5,883 nt of DNA from NCBI GenBank assembly GCA_937864895.1, contig CALMDF010000028.1, positions 1-5,883 of the forward strand, given 5' to 3'. The stretch's first letter is position 1. Each line of letters opens with the position of its first letter. The translations under genes and the position numbers were made by a program. The DNA comes from an uncultured Holophagales bacterium. GTDB lineage: Bacteria > Acidobacteriota > Thermoanaerobaculia > UBA5066. The notes beneath the pieces were generated by a model. It was not told the origin of the DNA and did no database searches. It saw only the letters and a program-made list of their open reading frames with translations. Positions 1-5,883 of the stretch are shown piece after piece.

Positions 1-588
1 CTTTCGCGCGGCCGCGGCCGTGCGCGCGGCCGTGGAGCGGTGGGCCTTCCACTCCCCCGCCTCCGGCTCTCCCCGCAGCGCAAGGACGACCTTCCCCTTC
101 ACGTCGACGCCCGCGTAGTCGTCCCTTCCCTCTCCCGCGGCGTCGAACCCGTAGCCGACGAAGACGACCTCGGCGGTCACGTCTCCCGAGCCGCCGTTCA
201 CCATGAGGGAGTAGTCCTCGAGGAGCTTCGCCTCGTACGGCTTCCCTTCGGCGTCGCCCTCCGCCGGGAGGAGCGTGAGAGAGGCGCTCTCCACCCCCCC
301 GAGGCCGTGCGAGAACGGCTGGCGGTAGTCGGGGAAGCCCTCCGGAGGCCGAAGGCCGGCGCGGCGGACCTCCGAGACGATGAAGTCGGCGGCCCGGCGG
401 TGTCCGTCGGTCCCCGAAAGGCGGCCCTTCATTTCGGGCGCGGCGAGCGCCTCGACGGTCTGGAACACGGAGGAAGCGGTGATGCGCGCCGCGGCGCGCT
501 CGAGGTCGGCCTCCGGCGGCGCCGCGGCGAGCGGCAGCGCGAGGAAGGCGAGGATTGCGGGAAGGACGGTGAGCGTCTTCCGGTTCAA
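1..588 (-). CDS. Exported M28-family (aminopeptidase-like) metallopeptidase, N-terminal part
   Basis: The frame is open from a TTG at 588 to the left edge, giving 196 residues with no stop; the C-terminus is missing. The start is hydrophobic (residues 6-23, ending LPLAAAPPEA) and fits a Sec signal peptide cleaved near residue 23. Residues 47-75 (ALAAPEMKGRLSGTDGHRRA and onward) match the segment that opens secreted M28 zinc peptidases. Residues 140-173 (VVFVGYGF, then DDYAGVDVKGKVVLALRG) match the protease-associated (PA) domain often inserted in this family. The zinc ligands and catalytic acid of M28 enzymes would lie further left, so activity cannot be judged. TTG was chosen because GGGAG sits 6 bases upstream and the signal peptide follows at once; no ATG or GTG lies between it and the preceding in-frame stop. 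It follows the epimerase-like gene by 30 bp, so the two are probably co-transcribed. The family assignment is by motif recognition; the exact substrate (peptides or small amino-terminal dipeptides) is unknown. Confidence 0.85.
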   Translation of the reverse strand, partial: MNRKTLTVLPAILAFLALPLAAAPPEADLERAAARITASSVFQTVEALAAPEMKGRLSGTDGHRRAADFIVSEVRRAGLRPPEGFPDYRQPFSHGLGGVESASLTLLPAEGDAEGKPYEAKLLEDYSLMVNGGSGDVTAEVVFVGYGFDAAGEGRDDYAGVDVKGKVVLALRGEPEAGEWKAHRSTAARTAAAARK

Positions 589-594
589 GCGGGA

Positions 595-599
595 CTCCC
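595..599 (-). promoter_or_regulatory. Ribosome binding site of the M28 peptidase gene
   Basis: GGGAG on the minus strand lies 6 bases before the TTG at 588. It supports TTG as the start codon in a frame that otherwise offers only an upstream CTG. The whole site fits in the 30-base gap after the epimerase stop codon. Confidence 0.6.
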
Positions 600-618
600 G
601 TTGCCGTTCCAGAAGGGC

Positions 619-1779
619 CTACCCGGCCTTCGGGGCGGGCGGGGCGGGGGCCTTTGCCTTCAGGGCCGCGAGCGTGGCGGCCTCCTTCTCCGGGGCGAGG
701 CCCGCCTTCATCTTCGCGCGCCTCTCCTCGGGGAGGGAGTCCCAGAAGGCGAGCGTCGAGCGGACGGTGTCGCCGAGCGGCCGGAACGTCAGCCCGGCCT
801 TCAGCGCCCGGGCGATCGAGACGTCGCCGATGCCGGCCTCCTCGCCCTTCGTCGAGACCCAGATCGGGAACTCGGCCTGCGGCGTCAGCCCGAGCGCCTC
901 GAGCTTCTCCTCGGAAGCCCAGGTGAACGTGGCCTTCGAGCCCGTCTCCTTCCGGCAGGCCTCGAGGAAAGCGCCCATCGCGAGCTTCTCCTTCGGGCCG
1001 GTGGCGTTGAAGACCCCGTTCGTCCCGCTCTCGACCATCCGGATGGTCCAGTCGCCCAGGTCGCGGACGTCGATGAACTGGACGGGGTCGGTGGGGCTCC
1101 CCGGCACGAGGACCTCGCCCCCCTTCCGGACCCGGACCGGCCAGTAGGTGAAGCGGTCGCTCCCGTCGCGCTCCCCGACGATGTAGCCGGGCCGGATGTT
1201 GAGGGCTTTCCCCGGCATCGCCTTCTCGGCGGCCTCCTCGCAGAGGAGCTTCAGCGCGCCGTAGTTGCCGCCGGAGATGTCCTTGATCGCGTCGACGTCC
1301 GTCCCGGCCTCGAGCCGCATCCCCGCCGCCGTCTCGTCCATCCCGGCCTTCATCGGCGCGGCGTAGACCGAGATCGAGGAGATGAAGACGTACTGCCCGA
1401 CGTTCCCGGCGAGGACTTCTGTCGCGGCGCGGACCTGGCGCGGGAAGTAACCGGACGTGTCGATGACGGCGTCCCATTTCCGGCCGGCGAGCTTCTTCAC
1501 GTCCTCGGCCACGTTCCGGTCGCCGTGGATCTCCTCGAGCGGCCGCCCCTTGAAGAGCCCCGGGTTCGACTTGCCCCGGTTGAAGAGGGTCAGCTCCCAG
1601 CCCTTTGCGAGGGCGGCCTCGACGAGCGCGACCCCGAGGAACCGGGTCCCCCCGAGAATCAGCAGCTTCTTCTTCGGAGCCGCGGCCTCGGCGGCGCGGG
1701 CCCACCTCGGAAGGGCCAGAACGGCCCCGGACGTGGCCGCAAGGGCCAGGAGATCTCGGCGGGTGAGACGGTCTTTCAT
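619..1779 (-). CDS. Tat-exported NAD(P)-dependent epimerase/dehydratase family protein (SDR)
   Basis: This is a 386-residue protein with a Rossmann fold of the extended/atypical short-chain dehydrogenase type. Residues 1-29 form a twin-arginine signal: TRRDLLAL (Arg7-Arg8), a hydrophobic stretch, then a likely ARA cleavage site at residue 29. The mature part opens with a beta strand and the nucleotide-binding loop LGGTRFLG (residues 42-49), then LTLFNRG (63-69), as in the NAD-dependent epimerase family. SSISVYA (134-140) and the Tyr-x-x-x-Lys pair in NYGALK (Tyr173, Lys177) supply the expected active-site residues. QFIDVRDLGDW (234-244) is the conserved downstream strand-helix of these enzymes. 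The last 40 residues are a charged, then Ala/Pro/Lys-rich tail outside the fold. The ATG at 1779 has a strong GGAGGAG 5 bases upstream. It lies 98 bp after the VapC-like stop and 30 bp before the peptidase. The substrate is unknown; a sugar or nucleotide-sugar is only the family default. Export by Tat implies folding with cofactor before secretion. Confidence 0.9.
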   Translation of the reverse strand: MKDRLTRRDLLALAATSGAVLALPRWARAAEAAAPKKKLLILGGTRFLGVALVEAALAKGWELTLFNRGKSNPGLFKGRPLEEIHGDRNVAEDVKKLAGRKWDAVIDTSGYFPRQVRAATEVLAGNVGQYVFISSISVYAAPMKAGMDETAAGMRLEAGTDVDAIKDISGGNYGALKLLCEEAAEKAMPGKALNIRPGYIVGERDGSDRFTYWPVRVRKGGEVLVPGSPTDPVQFIDVRDLGDWTIRMVESGTNGVFNATGPKEKLAMGAFLEACRKETGSKATFTWASEEKLEALGLTPQAEFPIWVSTKGEEAGIGDVSIARALKAGLTFRPLGDTVRSTLAFWDSLPEERRAKMKAGLAPEKEAATLAALKAKAPAPPAPKAG

Positions 1780-1877
1780 CGTCGCTCCTCCACGGGCACC
1801 AACGGGAGCTTACGGCGACGGAGACGCGAGGTTTCAGCTGGAAGAGAGGCTCCCACGGATACGGTCGGGTCCGGGCG
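1780..1877 (-). other. 98-bp gap between toxin gene and epimerase-like gene
   Basis: No gene is seen here. The last bases hold the strong GGAGGAG ribosome binding site (1785-1791) of the epimerase-like gene. The toxin end and this gap share a 6-bp inverted repeat (1848-1853 with 1881-1886, 27-base loop) without a proper T-tract, so no terminator is called. No convincing -35/-10 pair is visible. Whether the epimerase-like gene has its own promoter or is read through from the toxin-antitoxin operon is open. Confidence 0.4.
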
Positions 1878-2357
1878 TCAGGAGCCCGTAGCCAGCTCGC
1901 CCACGAGCTCCGCCGCCGAAAGGACGCGCACGGCGCTCCCCGCCCCGCCGCGAAAGTGACGGACGTTGTCGGTGACGATGATGCCCGAGCCGGAGCGGCG
2001 GGCGATCTCGGCGATGTGGGCATCGTAGAGTCGTCCCCCCGCGACCCGCTCGGCGACCGCCGACCGCAGGAAGGGGAGGCGCACCGCAGCCGGCAGGTCC
2101 ACGACCTCGAGTCGCCCGAGGACCTCCTCCTCGAGAAGCCGCAGCGCGTCGGCGGGTGGCAGGCGGAGCTCTTCTGGAAGCCTCGTCGCGACGGCGTAGT
2201 ACTCCAGGCAGCAGTGCCACGCCGTCCTCGCTTTGCGGAGCCGACCCTCGGCAACGGCGTCCATCACGACCTGCGCCGGGCGGCTCGACGGCCCCACGTC
2301 GATCGTCCCGCCGAGGAGGACGCTCGTGTCGAGGAAGACGCCCGTCAGCCGGGCCAA
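1878..2357 (-). CDS. vapC: PIN-domain ribonuclease toxin, VapC-type
   Basis: This 159-residue protein spans one PIN domain, a metal-dependent endoribonuclease fold. The expected acidic residues are visible: Asp10 in VFLDTSVLL, Glu52 in CCLEYYAV, Asp112 in RLYDAHIAEIA and Asp130 in IIVTDNVRHF. All four are present, so the toxin looks intact. The family cleaves RNA (often tRNA or rRNA) and is held inactive by its VapB partner; the target here cannot be read from sequence. It starts at a TTG (2357) that overlaps the end of the antitoxin gene by 13 bases, with GAGGAGGAG ending 8 bases upstream, so translation is probably coupled to the antitoxin. Its length is slightly above that of many VapC proteins (about 130-150 residues). 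Base composition matches the neighbours, giving no sign of recent transfer. The symbol is used at family level only. Confidence 0.88.
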   Translation of the reverse strand: MARLTGVFLDTSVLLGGTIDVGPSSRPAQVVMDAVAEGRLRKARTAWHCCLEYYAVATRLPEELRLPPADALRLLEEEVLGRLEVVDLPAAVRLPFLRSAVAERVAGGRLYDAHIAEIARRSGSGIIVTDNVRHFRGGAGSAVRVLSAAELVGELATGS

Positions 2358-2602
2358 CGGTTGCGCTCCTCCTCGACCAGCGCCGCCAGGTCGACGGCCG
2401 GAAGCGCCCGCGCCCGGACCGTCGGCCGCGCCACGAGCCTCCTGCCCACCCGGACGAGCTTCGGCCCCGGGACTCTCCGCACGAGGCGGACCGAGACCTC
2501 GTCCACCAGGATCTCCACCTCGGTGCCGGGCGTCAGGCCGGCACGCGCGCGGACGGAGGCGGGGATGACGATCCGTCCTGCCTTGTCGATGGCTGCTCTC
2601 AT
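2345..2602 (-). CDS. vapB: AbrB/SpoVT-fold antitoxin, VapB-type
   Basis: This 85-residue protein, counted from the ATG at 2602, has an N-terminal swapped-hairpin AbrB domain (residues 1-45). The segment AAIDKAGRIVIPASVRARAG (residues 3-22) is a near-consensus family opening, followed by LTPGTEVEILVDEVSVRLV. The C-terminal part (about 68-85, LPAVDLAALVEEERNRW) is the kind of acidic/aromatic tail that wraps the VapC active site. In this family the protein neutralises the toxin and, as a VapBC complex, represses its own promoter. A GTG at 2629 would add nine residues (MASQWHTDG). I prefer the ATG because family members start right before the DKAGR motif and because the extra nine codons coincide with an 11-bp direct repeat that looks like control DNA. 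Neither start has a good Shine-Dalgarno sequence. The stop overlaps the toxin start by 13 bases. The family is well supported; the exact start is less certain. Confidence 0.87.
   Translation of the reverse strand: MRAAIDKAGRIVIPASVRARAGLTPGTEVEILVDEVSVRLVRRVPGPKLVRVGRRLVARPTVRARALPAVDLAALVEEERNRWPG
2366..2374 (-). promoter_or_regulatory. Ribosome binding site of the VapC-type toxin gene
   Basis: The minus strand reads GAGGAGGAG, ending 8 bases before the TTG at 2357. It lies inside the last codons of the antitoxin, where it encodes Glu-Glu-Glu. It justifies the non-ATG start and suggests toxin translation depends on ribosomes finishing the antitoxin. Confidence 0.65.
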
Positions 2603-2629
2603 GCCATCAGTATGCCATTGCGATGCCAC
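2601..2629. promoter_or_regulatory. Candidate VapBC operator: three ATGCCA repeats at 11-bp spacing
   Basis: On the plus strand ATGCCA occurs at 2601-2606, 2612-2617 and 2623-2628, exactly 11 bp apart, with unrelated spacers TCAGT and TTGCG. The first two copies extend to ATGCCAT, an odd palindrome (ATG-C-CAT). The period is about one helical turn and not a multiple of three, so protein coding does not explain it. It sits directly at the antitoxin start, where autoregulated toxin-antitoxin operons keep their operator. Binding by the VapBC complex is inferred, not shown. Confidence 0.45.
2609..2614 (-). promoter_or_regulatory. Possible -10 box for a leaderless antitoxin transcript
   Basis: The minus strand reads CATACT, matching four of six bases of the TATAAT consensus in an otherwise very GC-rich region. 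Six bases separate it from the ATG at 2602, so transcription could begin at or next to the A of the start codon. This fits the absence of a ribosome binding site before that ATG. No convincing -35 element is seen about 17 bases upstream, so this is weak. Confidence 0.25.
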
Positions 2630-2666
2630 ACCCGCCTTGCCTGCCTCGCTCCGCGCCTCCGCCTGC

Positions 2667-5600
2667 TCATTCCCCCGTCACCGTCAGCACCGCCCCGCTC
2701 GAGTAGGCGTTGAACTCCGGCGCGTACATCGACTGGACCGTCGCCGGGCCGACCCGGAACGTCCCGGCCATGTTGGCCCTCAGGCGGTACCTGAAGGCGT
2801 ACTCCCCCACCGGGAGCTGCTCGAAGAAGAAGTTCGTCCCACTGTCGCGGACCTCCTCGTACCAGGCGATCCCGAGGTCCCACTTGTAGCGCGAGACCGT
2901 CGATTCCGGCTCGAAGCCGGCACCGCGCGGGTCGCGCAGGTGGACGTACTCGGCGGCGTGCTTCGTCCGGAGCGAGATCTGCACCTCCACCTGGTCGCCG
3001 GGCTTCAGCGTGGCGCCGTCGGCGAGGGGCTTGAGGACCCATTCCTTCCCCGTGTTCTCGCGGAGGAAGTACTTGCGGGAGACGTGGAAGAAGTCGCCCC
3101 GGTCTTCCTCGGGAAGCTTCTCGGTCGAGAAGTGCCACGCGGCCGAGGCGAAGGCGAAACCCTTGCCTCCCTTCTCGACGGCGATCGTCGACGTCGTCTT
3201 CGGGTCGACCTGCGGCCCCGGGACGACGACCTGGTTCTTCTTTCCCGTGTACCTGCTGGGCTCGAACGTGAACGAGGTCTCGCGCCCGCCCACCGTCACC
3301 TTCATCGTCTCGCGCGTCCCGAGCGCCCCTTCCGCCTTCAGGTAGTGGACGAGCGAGTAGAGGACCTCGGCCGTGGCGCGGGTCGACTTCCACTGGTTCA
3401 GCTTCTTGTTCAGGAAGAGCCACTGGACGAGGCCGTCGCGCCGCGGATCCTTCGGCGTCAGCTCCGTCAGCGTCCGCAGCGCGAACGCGTGCGTCTCGAT
3501 CGTGTCGTTGTACCAGAGCCAGGAGCGGTCCTCAGCAGCCCAGAACGTCCCCTGCTCCTCGCTCGTCTTCGCCGAGTCCATGACGCTGGCGAAGACGAGC
3601 TGCGCGTCCCTGGGGCGGTTCATCCGGTTGAGCGTGAGGGCAAGGTAGCCCTTCAGGTAGGGCGAGTGCTCCTTCCAGTGCTTGAAGGAGAACGCCAGGA
3701 TCTCCTTTCGCTCCTCGGCCGTTAGGGCATTCCCCATCCAGGACGGGTCCGGGTAGCACGACGCGACGTAGTTGACGAAGGTCAGCGTCTCCCAGCAGCA
3801 GTCCTTCTTCATCATGTCGCGCAGTTCCTCGCGGTAGTGCTTCGCGACGTAGCTCCACGCCTTCTGGACCATGTCCTTCGGGACCTCGACGCCGAACTCC
3901 GACGCCTTCGCGAGACCGTGGAGGATGTAGACGGTCATGTAGGGCGACGGCGGGCCCCCCGGCCACCAGGGGAAGCCGCCGATGGCCGTCTGGGCCTTCC
4001 GGAGCTTCGCGAGGGCCGCCTCGCGCTCGGCCTTCGCCACGCGCGGGTCGAGGACCTTCGCGAGACCGTGACCGGCGTCCTTCCCGCCACGGGCGTCGAC
4101 GAGCCACGGGCTCTCCTCGAGCGTCATCTTCCGGTTCGGGTCGGCGGCGTCCCAGGTCTCGAGGCGGACGTCCCTCTTCGAGAATTCCTTCGCCATGGCG
4201 GCGACCGACGGGTACTGCTCGAACATCGACGAGACGATGCCGGTCGAGACGAAGCGGTTCAGCGTCTGCTCCGTGCACTCGTAGGGGTAGTTGACGAGGT
4301 ACGGCAGCGCCTCGAGGACGGCGTAGAAGAGCTGGGCGTCCACCGTGACGACCATCTGCTCGTTGATCAGCGTCGGGTCTCCGCCCTTCGCGAGGTCCTC
4401 GAAGCGAAGCTCCTTCCTCTGCCCCTCGCGCAGCGTGACGAAGCGCGACTGCACCAGGTGCATCCGGCTCGGGAGGACCGGCAGCGGCCGGAGCTCTCCG
4501 TCGGAGAGGTTCCCCGACGTCGCCGTTACCTTGAAGGCGACCGTCCGGACTCCCGGAGGGGCCGTCAGGAAGAAGGTCTGGTTCGTGCCGCCGCCCGCGG
4601 GGACGGCGATCGACCGGCGCGTGTCGGCCGCGGAGAGGCCGAAGCGGGAGGAGAGGTCCTCGTTCGTCTCGGGGTCGAGGACCTGGAAAGCGAGGCTCCC
4701 CTTCAGCGCGGCCGCGGACGCGTTGTTGACGACGACCTTCAGCTCGGCCCGGTCCCCCTCGCGCAGGAAGCGCGGGACGTAGGGGCGGACCATCAGCTCC
4801 TTGACGCTCTTCGTCTCCTTCTTCAGCGACCCGCCGCGGAGGTCCTTCGTCACGGCGTGGAGCCAGACGTTCCAGGACGTGACGGAATCGGGGACGGCGA
4901 ACTCGATCGACGCGGAGCCGTCGGCCCCGGTCAGGAGCTGCGGGGTCCAGAACGCCGTCTCGGCGAAGTTGCTCCGAAGGGCCGGGGGCTCCGCCGTCGG
5001 GTCGACGCCGCCCTCGTCACGCCGGAGCTCGTTCGACGCGGCGCTCTCCTTCTTCTCGGCCGCTTTCGCCATCTGGGGCGCCGGGGCCGACGCCGGGGCC
5101 GGAGGAGGCGCCGCTCCGTCGCGGGCGACGGCCTCGGCCAGCATGGGCGTGCCCATCCCGCCCCTCATGCGGAGCTGCCGCCCCCTCGCGCCGGGCCCGC
5201 CGATGCCGTAGCGGTCGAGCTCCTTCAGGCGGTCGGGCTCGAACGAAGGCGCGGACGGCAACGACGCGAAACCGCCGGCCACCCACTGCGCCGCGGCCGC
5301 CCCGAGCGTCGCCCGCGCCCCGGGAGCGCCCGTGCGCGACGGATACAAGCCCAGGACGGACGGCGGGTCGTGCGGGGCGAAGACGTCGAGGCTCCGGTCG
5401 TACATGTAGCCGAGGAGCTCGGCCGCCCCCGCCTCCACGGGCCTGCCGGACGGCGACTTCACCGTCACGCGCCACGTCTCGCGCGTCCCCGGACGGATCC
5501 GGTCGCGGAACGTCGAGAACTCCAGCTTCAGCTCGCGGTCGTCCCAGGGGACGAAAACCGCCGCCGTCTGGCTCATCCACTGGTGGTCCCGGAGCGCCGA

Positions 5601-5883
5601 GAGGGTCACGCCGAAACCGCCGCGATCCTCTTCGGTCACGGGGATCTCGACGACCGTCTTCCCCTCCCCCGACCTCAGGACCGAGCGCGAGAGGAGCTTC
5701 CCCGCCCGGAACCGCTCGAGGAGCATCTCCTGGCCGGGGAGCCCCGACGTCGCGAGGAGCCGGGCCGTCTCGCCCACGCGGACCGAGCCCGACTCGACGA
5801 GGAGCGCGAGCGGCACCGGAGGCGCCTCGTTCCCGCCGGCGACGAGGAAGTCGCGGAACGTCTCGTAGGCCGCGCCGAAGTCG
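2667..5883 (-). CDS. Bacterial alpha-2-macroglobulin family protein with thioester motif, C-terminal part
   Basis: The frame is open from the right edge (first full codon at 5882) to a TGA at 2667-2669, giving 1071 residues. The N-terminus, with the signal peptide or lipobox and first macroglobulin (MG) domains, is outside; full proteins are usually about 1500-2000 residues. The GTG at 5816 is internal, since the frame stays open upstream. Numbering from the edge: residues 1-230 are MG-type beta domains (including ELLGYMYDRSLDVFAPH). Residues 239-304 are an Ala/Pro/Gly-rich, charged linker fitting the protease bait region. RSNFAETAFWTPQLLTGADG begins the conserved A2M domain at about 303. The thioester motif is YPYECTEQTLNRF (Cys536, Gln539), opening a helical thioester domain to about 850 that contains GGFPWWPGGPPSPYMTVYI. 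The C-terminal MG domain ends in TNFFFEQLPVGEYAFRYRLR and MYAPEF. Family members trap attacking proteases in the periplasm by bait cleavage and covalent capture. The often-linked pbpC gene is not visible on this side. The protein looks intact within the window. Confidence 0.93.
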   Translation of the reverse strand, partial: DFGAAYETFRDFLVAGGNEAPPVPLALLVESGSVRVGETARLLATSGLPGQEMLLERFRAGKLLSRSVLRSGEGKTVVEIPVTEEDRGGFGVTLSALRDHQWMSQTAAVFVPWDDRELKLEFSTFRDRIRPGTRETWRVTVKSPSGRPVEAGAAELLGYMYDRSLDVFAPHDPPSVLGLYPSRTGAPGARATLGAAAAQWVAGGFASLPSAPSFEPDRLKELDRYGIGGPGARGRQLRMRGGMGTPMLAEAVARDGAAPPPAPASAPAPQMAKAAEKKESAASNELRRDEGGVDPTAEPPALRSNFAETAFWTPQLLTGADGSASIEFAVPDSVTSWNVWLHAVTKDLRGGSLKKETKSVKELMVRPYVPRFLREGDRAELKVVVNNASAAALKGSLAFQVLDPETNEDLSSRFGLSAADTRRSIAVPAGGGTNQTFFLTAPPGVRTVAFKVTATSGNLSDGELRPLPVLPSRMHLVQSRFVTLREGQRKELRFEDLAKGGDPTLINEQMVVTVDAQLFYAVLEALPYLVNYPYECTEQTLNRFVSTGIVSSMFEQYPSVAAMAKEFSKRDVRLETWDAADPNRKMTLEESPWLVDARGGKDAGHGLAKVLDPRVAKAEREAALAKLRKAQTAIGGFPWWPGGPPSPYMTVYILHGLAKASEFGVEVPKDMVQKAWSYVAKHYREELRDMMKKDCCWETLTFVNYVASCYPDPSWMGNALTAEERKEILAFSFKHWKEHSPYLKGYLALTLNRMNRPRDAQLVFASVMDSAKTSEEQGTFWAAEDRSWLWYNDTIETHAFALRTLTELTPKDPRRDGLVQWLFLNKKLNQWKSTRATAEVLYSLVHYLKAEGALGTRETMKVTVGGRETSFTFEPSRYTGKKNQVVVPGPQVDPKTTSTIAVEKGGKGFAFASAAWHFSTEKLPEEDRGDFFHVSRKYFLRENTGKEWVLKPLADGATLKPGDQVEVQISLRTKHAAEYVHLRDPRGAGFEPESTVSRYKWDLGIAWYEEVRDSGTNFFFEQLPVGEYAFRYRLRANMAGTFRVGPATVQSMYAPEFNAYSSGAVLTVTGE

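Noticed and set aside
5..35. GC-only palindromic stretch rich in GCGCGGCCGC at the left edge
   Set aside because: It encodes an Ala/Arg-rich stretch of the peptidase in frame, and the repeats follow from GCC/GCG codons.
294..300. Run of seven C (seven G on the coding strand) as a phase-variable tract
   Set aside because: The run is short, the frame is intact through it, and such runs are common at this base composition.
1811..1840. Possible promoter (CTGAAA ... TAAGCT) before the epimerase-like gene
   Set aside because: Both boxes match poorly and are 19 bases apart; chance matches of this quality are expected.
1848..1886. Inverted repeat GGCTCC/GGAGCC after the toxin gene as a terminator
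   Set aside because: The stem is only 6 bp, the loop is 27 bases, and only a mixed TCTCTTCC follows instead of a T run. One arm lies inside the toxin's last codons. This is too weak in GC-rich DNA.
40..1959. Plus-strand open frame of 639 codons
   Set aside because: It runs antisense through the peptidase, the epimerase-like gene and the end of the toxin gene. Its product is low-complexity Arg/Gly/Leu/Glu/Pro-rich with no domain. In very GC-rich DNA the opposite strand of a real gene is often free of stops.
1834..2220. Second minus-strand frame across the toxin gene
   Set aside because: It is a frame-shifted shadow of the PIN-domain gene, with an Arg/Gly/Ala-rich product and no motif.
2599..3423. 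Minus-strand open frame overlapping the macroglobulin end
   Set aside because: It is out of frame with the macroglobulin, whose conserved C-terminal motifs fill this stretch. The alternative product is Arg/Gly-rich. The same applies to the minus-strand frames at 3532-4278 and 5017-5580.
1956..3725. Plus-strand open frame of 589 codons
   Set aside because: It is antisense to the toxin, antitoxin and macroglobulin genes, all of which have clear family motifs. The plus-strand product is Arg/Val/Leu-rich with no recognisable fold.

Overview
The window is strongly GC-rich, and nearly every codon of the real genes ends in G or C. All five genes lie on the minus strand, so transcription runs from the right edge to the left. 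The protein types point to a Gram-negative, high-GC bacterium with periplasmic defence and turnover proteins: a bacterial alpha-2-macroglobulin, a Tat-exported short-chain dehydrogenase-like protein and an exported M28-type peptidase. An Acidobacteriota or Myxococcota-like source is a reasonable guess, but no taxonomic marker is present.

Layout in the direction of transcription: (1) 5883-2667, the C-terminal 1071 residues of a bacterial alpha-2-macroglobulin, with its N-terminus beyond the right edge. It has a bait-like linker, an intact CTEQ thioester motif and the conserved C-terminal domain. (2) 2602-2345 and 2357-1878, a VapB/VapC-type toxin-antitoxin pair: an AbrB-fold antitoxin followed, with a 13-base overlap, by a PIN-domain ribonuclease. 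A compact control region at 2601-2629 carries three ATGCCA repeats exactly 11 bp apart and a possible -10 box placed for a leaderless antitoxin mRNA. (3) 1779-619, a Tat-exported NAD(P)-binding epimerase/dehydratase-like protein. (4) 588-1, the N-terminal 196 residues of an exported M28-family peptidase, cut by the left edge before its catalytic residues.

The gaps are short: 64 bp (37 bp if the alternative GTG start is used), a 13-base overlap, 98 bp and 30 bp. The epimerase and peptidase look like one transcript. The toxin-antitoxin pair sits as a self-contained module between the macroglobulin and that pair. The macroglobulin, epimerase-like protein and peptidase are all predicted to act outside the cytoplasm; the toxin-antitoxin pair acts inside it. 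Nothing here amounts to a clearly new system. The most informative non-coding signal is the 11-bp-phased repeat in front of the antitoxin.
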